NCBI RefSeq assembly: GCF_018446385.1
Contig: NC_056005.1
Coordinates: 67,988,239-68,052,238 of the forward strand
Direction of reading: 5' to 3'
DNA from: Zingiber officinale
Taxonomy: Eukaryota; Streptophyta; Magnoliopsida; Zingiberales; Zingiberaceae
DNA length: 64,000 bases
Positions 55,467 to 64,000 of this stretch are shown piece after piece. Positions within the stretch are counted from its first letter, which is position 1. The number at the start of each line of letters is the position of its first letter. A program made the translations under genes and the position numbers. A model generated the notes under the pieces. That model was not told where the DNA came from and ran no database searches. It saw only the letters and a program-made list of their open reading frames with translations.

Positions 55467-58422
55467 CTGGACAAAAGGAAAGAATCATAACATGAGAAAA
55501 TCATGCAGAATAAGATTTATATATTTGAAACCAAGAAATAATATCCCAGACTATATTGCGGTACACCAAATATGTTTTCCAGTATTCTACAAGGAGAAAT
55601 TTGACTAAATGAATATAACATATTCAATGAGACATGTTCTCTGAGTGTTGCGCTAGTTGAGTATGCATTGGTAGACTAGTTTATGAGTTATTCTTGAAGT
55701 ACCAACAAATACGAACTCAAGTGTGATCATCTGACATAAGTATGAATCTAAATGTCGGACATGATTTTTTTTCGAACTGGGAGACAGAGATTCAATACTA
55801 AACAAACAAGGTCCAAGATTCTGAGGACAAGACAATATATTCAGTTATTGATTGAGTCACAAGAGAGGTGAGCACTTCTTCCTATTCAGCCTGACATTGC
55901 TTCTTCCTCTTCAAGATGCAGTTGTACCACTTCTTCCTCATCACGACACAACAGCAGTGTTGTTGGTTATGTGAGGTCTCCCTTTATCCTTCAGAACGTG
56001 ATGTACAATCCCTGTCTTCCTCTTTGACACAACACCTCAGTTTTACTGAACCTTGGCTCCTCTTATTCGTTCTTCTTCAGCTCTACCAAACATGAATCTT
56101 AAGACCTGACAATAGAGGTGAATCTCCTCCTTTGCTTCTTCCTCTTTTCTTCCTCCTTTATTTCTTTTTTTCTTGCCTTTTGTCTTCTCTACTTCTTCCC
56201 TTAATATAGCATAGGTCATTTAGTCATCTCAAGCAAACAAGTGGGCACTTTACCCTCCACAATAGCAGAGTGTCTGTGGCATGCCTCAGTAATCCTTGGA
56301 AATAAATGGATAGATGTGAGGGATAGTGCGAAAAGTAAACTCAAAGAAATTCATAACAAAAGGAATTAGAAACTCATTTTGATGAACCCAAATCAGAATA
56401 ATTACAAGTTGTGACTACACCACAACCTGAGACGCAGGAACAACATTTTTCAGGTAGGACTGGTAGGAGCCTAAGGGATGTAGTTTTCTCATCTTCCCAC
56501 ACTTGGATGTGCTCTTAGGCAAGGACGATGAAATTACAATGTACAAGGAAGCGACGTGGGAGATAAACTCTAAGAAATGACTTGTGGTCATGAAACTCAT
56601 AATGGACTTCATGTACACTAACTAGGCATTGACCTTAATTACTTCACCTAAAGGTGTAAGCATACACGCTCAATGCTGTGAAGGCTGTGGAGATTGAAGA
56701 AGCTTACATGAGGCAACCGAAGGACCATAGGATGAGAAGCACTGAAGTGGTATTGGAGTAGCCTATGGAGCATAACTTAGCATGGCCAAGTTGACAGCTC
56801 GATGGCTTAAAGTCCAATGAAGAAATCCAATCGATTGATCAATGACAGATCAACTGAACAACAAGTAAAGATTAAAGGGTTTTATAAAGAGGAGCAAGGT
56901 GGACATTTAAAAATTGGCAAAATAAAGATTGTTTAGATCTTATTGAGCCTCTCTATTGTAAACTGTTAAGTCTTCCTCTCTTAAGCTTCTTATAGTTTAT
57001 GTTGTGTGTCTCTCCACCACTTGAGGTTATCTGTGTTGGAATGAATGACACAACTGGAGGGGAGGAGTGTGAATAGGTGCTCTCACTTTTTCGTTGTTTG
57101 TGGGAATGAATGTTTGTGCTCTCAACATTCTTTTTAAATCCTCCATACACCCTTTTTTATAGGTCTTTTGTTCATCTTGGAATCTGTTAATCAGTCAACC
57201 GTTTGTTGTCTTCCAATCATCTACCCCAAGGAGCGACAAAGAATTTGAATGTGACTATAGTTTTCTCCACACCCCAGGTCTGCAAATTTCTATTTTGACA
57301 TTAGTTGATTGGTCAATAGAAACTTCGTCATCAGTTTAATGTTATATTATGAAAATTATAGTTTAAAATCTCAAGCCGTATCAGAGTTTAGATTTATAAT
57401 TAGAATGATACGATTTCAGTACCGTATCGTGTCGTGCTAGTAAGGTTTCTATATTTTGTAAATATAAAATATATTAATTAAGAATATAATATATAACATC
57501 AATATTTATATATATATAATTTTTAAAAAAGAAAAAAATATAGAGATAAATAAATAAATTATTATATATTTTTAGAATTAAAATAAATAAAATATATAGT
57601 TAATTAGATAATTCTATTAGGGTTTAATTAATCCTTTTTAGATTATTCCCATTATACTTAAAAGTTGATCAACTTAAATTTTAATTAAAATCCCATAGTA
57701 TGCTCACGTGACCCCTCGTCAGTATTTTTTAAAATATAATAACTAAAAATAAGATATTTATAAAAAATTATTTTAAAAAAAAAACAAAAAATATAGAGAT
57801 AAATAAATAAATAAATAATTTACTATATATTTTTAAAATTAAAATAAATAAAATATATAATTAATTAGATAACTTTATTAGGATTAATTAAACCTCTTTA
57901 GATAATCTTAATCATGGCTAGGAGTTGATTGAGATAATTAACCTAAATAAATAAAAAAATCCGTTTACTCTTGCGCAACCCATTGCTCGTGCCGCAGGGG
58001 TCATGCGAGCCTTCTGAGGCAACCGCAAGGGTCGCGCGACGCCTTAGAGGCTACAACTAGGGTCGCTCGATGCCTTTACAACTACCGCAGAGCCTGGTGC
58101 TAGGGTAATGAGCGAAACGAAATGTTTCACCTGTTTCGCCCGGCTCGGCATGTATTTTAAACATTAAAAAAATAGCTAAAATAGTCTAGTTTTAAATTAT
58201 CTAATCTATATTTAATTAACCTAGATTCCTCATCTTTAGGTAAGTTAATTATTTCTAGACTCTAAATAGATAGATATTTCAAACTTACTAGAAGCTATGT
58301 GACACCATCCTTCTGCTAATAAAATTCTCTTACATTACCTAAACACCCTCTCTCTCTCTCCCTCTATGCAAACCGCATACTATCAACAATGTTTAGCACC
58401 TAACATAGGTCCAAGAGGAAGT
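55467..58422. other. Unassigned and AT-rich sequence, second copy
   Basis: Equivalent of 6753-9708, including the pyrimidine tract, the possible minus LTR end (57025-57354) and the AT-rich repeated block (57526-57904). Confidence 0.5.
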
Positions 58423-59044
58423 TGTTAGTGCAATCCCTTGATCAAGGTTGACCAACTCTATGGTTTAAAATTTTGTTGTTTGAGCAATATGATTAAACGA
58501 TATGTGGTGTTTGAAAAAGATGAGTGTTTGAGCAATAGATGTCTAGCTCAATGAATAGATACAAGGCTCTCAACCTTGTATTCGCGGGTTCGAACCTCAT
58601 GGTGTGCAGAATAAATATATGAAATATATTTCGTCAAGCTTGAATAAACATTTGGCATTGAAAAAAATCTAAGTAGGATTAAGGTGGACCGAATACTTAG
58701 TAGATGAGAAGTCCAAGTGAGTTAAGATTGACTGGACACTTAGGAGATAAGAAATCTAGGTGGGTCAAATAGACTAGACACTTGACACTGGAGAAGGTAT
58801 CAAGAGTGACCGATGTTAGGCAATGAGTGAAGTCCTACAAGAGTGAATTCTATTCGAGTGAAAGTTCTGGCACGGTGAGGTTGACATGAGGCTCGACAAG
58901 TGGAAATTTTGAAAGGTCAAGGTTGATCTGAGGTTGGGTCAGTGAAAAATTTTGATAGGCCAAGGTCGACATATAATAACCAAGCTTAAAATCCTAATAG
59001 GTCAAGGTTGACATATAATAACCAAGGTTAAAATCCTGATAGGT
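58423..59044 (+). mobile_element. Degenerate SIRE-like LTR fragment, second copy
   Basis: Equivalent of 9709-10330. It carries the single substitution I found (A at 58913 for C at 10199). Confidence 0.45.
58537..58607 (+). pseudogene. tRNA-Lys relic, second copy
   Basis: Equivalent of 9823-9893. Confidence 0.6.
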
Positions 59045-59127
59045 CAAGGTCAACATATATTCGGCAGACAAGGAAGTACCGGAAGCATGGATCTCTTGGC
59101 ACTGACAAAGCAATAAACGAGAATTTC

Positions 59128-59389
59128 TGAAAATATTTTTCTATCTCATTTTAGTAAGAGGATTACAATATATAGACATCAAGAATTATCAAATCTTATA
59201 ATCATAGGGTCTTCTAATATAAGAAGACATAGCTATAATTATAGCTTATCAAATCCCTTAATCCTATGGTTTAATATAGGATGAAATACAACAATAATTA
59301 CAAGGGGTATATACAACAATAATATAAATCTTAGAGAGGCAATCAAAGGATATACAACTATAACAAAAGGAAAGAAGAATATATTGACA
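59128..59389 (-). mobile_element. Short copia 3' LTR, second copy
   Basis: Equivalent of 10414-10675. Confidence 0.6.
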
Positions 59390-59446
59390 TCCCCCCTTAA
59401 ATTGATAGGTAAGTCTATCAGCAACAATTTGATACTAAGAAACTTG

Positions 59447-59825
59447 TGTCATTGCTTTTTCAAAGCTTTTGCAAAAACATCATCTATTTGAAAATCAGTA
59501 GTAAAATGAGGAAGAGTGATAGCACCTCGAATAAAGGCCTCCCTAATGTAATGGCAGCCCATCTCTATGTGCTTTATGCATTCATGATATACTGGATTTG
59601 TAGCTATTTGAATGACACTAGTATTATCACTATGAAGTGAAGTAGGATTAGGTAGAAGAAATCCAATTTCAAAAAAAAAAAAAGACCATGTAACCATACA
59701 ATTTCAAAACAAGACATGACTCTATATTCAGCTTCTGGAAGATTTAGAGACACAATCCTGCTTTTTACACTTTGAAGAAATCAATGCATCTTTAAGAAAA
59801 ATGCACCGGCCTGTTGTAGACTTCC
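59447..59825 (-). pseudogene. Copia RNase H C-terminus, second copy
   Basis: Equivalent of 10733-11111. Confidence 0.88.
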
Positions 59826-59830
59826 TAATT

Positions 59831-60862
59831 ATAAGTACCTCGGGTTGGTTTTGATATGATAAATCAAGTAAAGTTAGGTTCTGTTGTTTTTGATGTCTTA
59901 TCTCTAAGTGTGCAGGAGCTTAGGAACACAAGAAGTTGAGCGAAAAACGTAGCAAACGAGAAAGATGACACTAGAAGCGAGTCGACGAGTTCGGTGCATT
60001 CGAGGGACGAGAAGCTGCGAAAGAGTATACTGGTAGAGCGAGGACTCGCGCAGCGGTCCGAGGGACGAGAAGCTAGGCAGGAAGCCTGCTCGAAGAGAAA
60101 GTCAAAGATGGATTCGGATGAGCTCAACTTCGGACGGTCGGAGCATCACCCAAAAGTAAAAATAAGGAAGAGTTAATCTTTCTTGAAGGTTAACTGGTCA
60201 AGCTATCTGGTGGAAGGCGCCGTCAACCTGATGGAAGGCACCCTCGAGCCTGGACCCGAGGCCCCTTGGAGGAGATGGAAGGTGCCCTCACGCCTTTTGG
60301 TGGAAGGTGCCTTCAACTATGTCGGAGGCACCCTCGTGCTTCTTTGGAGGCGCCCTTAAGAAAGCTGAAGGTGCCCTCACGCTTCTTTGGAGGCACCCTT
60401 AAGGAAGTTGAAGGCACCCTCAAACGCAGAGAGTCATTGGTTAGCCGTTGGTGTGCACCGGATAAAGTTTTATCCACTTGGAGACACCTTGGAGTGCTTT
60501 AGAGGCGCCTCCAACCAACGGTAACTTTTTTCAAGAGGCTATAAAAAATCCCCTGGAGCAAAGAATTAGACAATAACTTCTGTAATCAATTCCTAGCTAT
60601 TTTCTGATCTATTAAAGAATGTAAGAGATTTTTCTGCCTTTAACAAAGGAGATTCTTTTTTAGTGGAGCTTTGCAACTGTCTTAAATTAACAACCATCTA
60701 AATTGTAACCAAGTAAAAATCCTAACATTCTTACTTACTATTTTTATAAGTTATTATTTCTTTTAATGCTAATTGTTTATGATAACATGTATCCTTGCTA
60801 AGTTCAAGCAAGAGAAAATTCTAACTCTTCACCCCCTCTAGCTAGCCTAACGCGGACCAACA
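59831..60862 (+). mobile_element. Solo LTR C, second copy
   Basis: Equivalent of 11117-12149, one base shorter. Confidence 0.8.
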
Positions 60863-60867
60863 CTAGT

Positions 60868-61106
60868 ATCTGAGCAACCAACACAATCTGCATCACTATT
60901 CGCAGTCAAATGAAGAGTAAATTTTGTAAGAAAAACAACCCACTTGTAGATGACCCAATTAAGTATTGAATAATGCGACGAACTGCAACAAGATGAAGAT
61001 GTTGAGGTGATTGCATAAATTTGCTAGCTATAGGGACAATATATGAGTAATCGGGCCGTGTGATTATTAGGTAGATAAGACTAGGCATAGTCCTTGAATG
61101 AAGTGC
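60868..61106 (-). pseudogene. Copia RT/RNase H junction, second copy
   Basis: Equivalent of 12155-12393. Confidence 0.85.
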
Positions 61107-61114
61107 GGTTAAGA

Positions 61115-61658
61115 ATGCACCTTTTAAGAGGTTAAGATGCGCTTAAGGCGCAATTTTCCTCGCCTTATTGAAGTTTTTAAAAAAAAATTAAAAGCCCAAC
61201 TCATACTTTTAATTACCCTTTAAAATAATTAGGTTGCATTAACTTACATGCATGCATACCCTTCCTCTCCCCTAGAAAATGAACATCAACCTCCCTCAGT
61301 CTCTTGCAAACTTATTTGACTAATTTTCTCTCTGAGTTACTCTTCCTCTCCCCAAAAAATCAACATCACCCTCCCCTCTCCTCCCTTCTCAAATGTGTAC
61401 TCTTCTCTCGCCTATAACATCAACGTTGGTCTTCTGAATTTGGCTACACTTTCTTACTTTTCTCCTTTTGTTTCATCTTAACGGTATGTTTTTTTCCTCA
61501 CATATTTAATTTGAAGTTTGTTCTTTCTTTAATTTGAAGTTTGATTTTGATTATGCTATTTCAATATTTGATTGTTAGTGAATTTTATATGTTTCATTAT
61601 TGTTTAATAGTTTGTGAAATATTTAAATTTTATTAATGAAATATTTTAGCAAAAATTT

Positions 61659-61728
<70 letters not shown>

Positions 61729-61822
61729 AATTTATACTAAAGCACCTTATTTTGGTAAGGCATACACCTTAGGCCACACAACACCTATGCGCTTTCAGGT
61801 GCCTCACGCTTTAAATAATTAT
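61115..61822. mobile_element. hAT-like element, second copy
   Basis: Equivalent of 12402-13108 with the same 8-bp GGTTAAGA flanks and a longer TA run (61661-61723). Confidence 0.65.
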
Positions 61823-61830
61823 GGTTAAGA

Positions 61831-64000
61831 CTACCAACAAATTGCCTAATAAAAAGAGATTAGACAAAAGCTCATCTTCATCTTTTCGGTATTTCACATT
61901 CACCTCCATTGGTGTATCAACAACAGTAGCATCTTTTAAACTAATTAGCTCAATAAGATCTTTGATATATTTATGTTGATTCAAGAACAAATCATGATCT
62001 CAGAGTGAACTTCCAACCCCCAAAAATATGTGAGATGCTTAAGATCTTTCATTTTAAATGTACTATGTAACATATTTTGTAGTTTAGTGATCAACCCATT
62101 GTAATTACCAGTGATGATAGTATCATCAACATAGACTAAAGGAAAGACCATACCAATGATTGTCTTGTGAAAGAAAAGTGATGAATCATATTGACTTTGT
62201 GAGATGGTGAGAAGAGTGTTGCGAAACTTCTCAAACTAGGTTCTAGGTGCCTGCTTCAACCTAGACAAAGAGCGTATTAGCTTGCAAACTTCATGAGAAG
62301 CTATCATTGACATACCAGGTGGAAGTTTTATGTAAACCTCTACCTTAATATCCCCATTCAAGAAGCTATTTTTACACCCATCTAATGTAAAGGCCATGAT
62401 TTAAAGGATGCAATAGCAAGAATTGTTCTCACCGTGGTCATCTTAGCAATGGGTACAAATGTTGCTTCATAGTCGAGGTCATATTCTTATTTATTATCAA
62501 GAGCAACCAATCGAGCTTTGTATCTATCTAAAGACCTATCAGACTTGAGTTTCACAAGATAAACTCACTTACTACCAATGAGCTTAACATTTGGAGGATA
62601 AGAAATAATGTCCCAAATATGATTTTCCTCAATGCTTGAAGTTCTGCTTCCATTGCTTGTTGCCAACACTGATGTTCCATAGTTTATAAGAAGTCGAAAT
62701 GGAAATATAAGACAAAGTAGTAGACATAGCCATGAGAGTTGAAAAACCATACCTTCCAGGAGGTTTGTGAGGTCTAAAACTTCTTCGAAGAGGAGGTGGC
62801 TCATTGGAAACATGATCAGATGTCGCAGGAAGATGTGGAGAAACCTCAGTGACACCTGTAGAGGATCAAATGCAAGAGTGCGTCTAATATAAACATAACC
62901 AAGTTTAAACATTGGAACTAGTGTTGATGACTATGGAAAATGTGGTAAAGCATATAGAGAAGGGAATTATGAAATATGTTGTATGTTAAAGGATTGATTT
63001 TCAAAAAAAATAATATTCCTAGAGACACGAGTTCAACGGGCATGAGAATCATAGCAAAGAAATCCTTTTTGGGTTCCATGACTTTGAAGAAAAAATTGAA
63101 ATTCATTTGTCATATATTCACCACTTGAATTTGATTATGAGATTTTGAGTTTAGTAGAAAATTATGTTTCGACTGAAGTATAAAAGACTTTAAATAAAGA
63201 GAAAACCTCACTTTTAGACAGAAGAAAGTACAACTAAGTAAAGTGGGTGAAATCATCGATAAATAAAATAGTATTTATATTGTTCATGAGAGATTATAGG
63301 GGTAATGTCCCATACATACATCAGTATGTACAAGTTCAAAAGGTTTGGTGGTATAGTTTTTATGCAATGGAAAAAGAAGTATTTTGCTTTTACCAAGTTT
63401 GCAAGATGCACAATCAACAAAATCATTATTAGAAGTTGAATTTTTATTTTCGAGTAAACCAGATTTAAGCAAGACTCGAAGTACATGAGAATTAGGGTGT
63501 CCTAAATGTCTATGTCACACCTGATTATCACATTGAATATCATTACAAGTAACATAGTTTAACACCAGAGAGGGAGTTAAAAATAAAGGATAGAGATCCC
63601 ACTTTAGGTCCCTTCATGATCATCTTCTCGGACACTTGATCTTGCACAAGACCACTAGAATTTGAAAATCCAATATTACAATTGTTGTCAACTAATTGAG
63701 TGACAAATATAATAATTAGTGGACAACTTTGGAGATAGAAAAAATAGTATTTAATTAAAGGGGCTGAAATATTACCAACAACTGTGATAGGTAAAGAATT
63801 ACCATCGACAATATGAATCTGAAGATCTCCTTTATGTTTTTTAACATTATTTAAAGGTAAGACGGTGTTGGTCATATGATTGGAAGCACCAGAATCAAAA
63901 CATCAAGGCGTAAGATAAGAATTGTTGTTACTTGAAAGACCTAAAGCAGAAATGGAAAAAACTATCATTTGTTGGATCATTCAAGAGTAATAGAAGATTG
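61831..64000 (-). pseudogene. Copia RT, integrase and protease, second copy
   Basis: Equivalent of 13117-15288: RT with YVDD, integrase start with CASCKLGKSK, and protease with DSGASNHMT. The window ends before gag. Two single-base losses relative to copy 1 fall at about 62001 and 62371. Confidence 0.85.

Larger units (their letters stand above)
48712..64000. repeat. Segmental duplication, copy 2
   Basis: Direct copy of 1-15288, same orientation, still matching when the window ends, so the full repeat is longer than 15.29 kb. See copy 1 for the differences. Confidence 0.95.

Overview
This window is nuclear DNA of a flowering plant with a large, repeat-rich genome, probably a monocot (low confidence on the taxon). 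It looks like a gene-free nest of transposable elements. I see no intact host gene. The only host-derived coding sequence is a decayed PTI1-like protein kinase fragment, present twice. Everything else recognisable is LTR retrotransposon (SIRE-type copia, a short-LTR copia, a Tork/Angela-like copia, Tat-type gypsy, chromovirus gypsy), a LINE 3' tail, an Au-type SINE, a hAT-like non-autonomous DNA element, a tRNA-Lys relic and AT-rich satellite-like arrays.

Layout. (1) 1-15288 reappears almost base for base at 48712-64000, a repeat with a 48.71 kb period whose ends lie outside the window. It holds a SIRE pol 3' end, a nested solo LTR, a SINE, a 3' LTR, a LINE tail, the kinase pseudogene, and a minus-strand copia element broken by a second solo LTR and a hAT-like element. 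(2) 15716-20601 is a plus-strand SIRE-type element whose gag is open except for one stop near its 3' end. It has no recognisable pol and carries a second ORF behind an LTR-like promoter. (3) 20602-24881 holds two chromovirus LTRs facing each other. (4) 24882-35153 is a Tork-like LTR split by a minus-strand gag-only element (27684-33484), which is itself cut by the 3' end of a SIRE-type element (25089-27683). (5) 35561-38873 is a 3.3 kb AT-rich minisatellite between two copies of the same LTR end. (6) 39174-46919 holds a chromovirus 3' end and a minus-strand Tat element with its LTR and PBS. (7) 46920-48295 is a minus-strand Tork-like LTR, followed by the second copy of the duplicated segment.

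The most unusual signal is in the SIRE-type LTRs. Five full-length or near-full LTRs (at 1303, 2921, 15716, 26572 and the minus-strand pair at 27684/32244) share an ordered module upstream of the TATA box. It consists of an array of short hairpins with compensated stem changes, a splice-donor-like site (CAG/GTAAGT in the best cases), a conserved second hairpin, and two consecutive branchpoint-plus-acceptor motifs (CTAAC then TTGCAG). GGCGCC-type palindromes and then the TATA box follow. I do not know of a description of this arrangement. It is an inference from sequence alone and needs RNA data.
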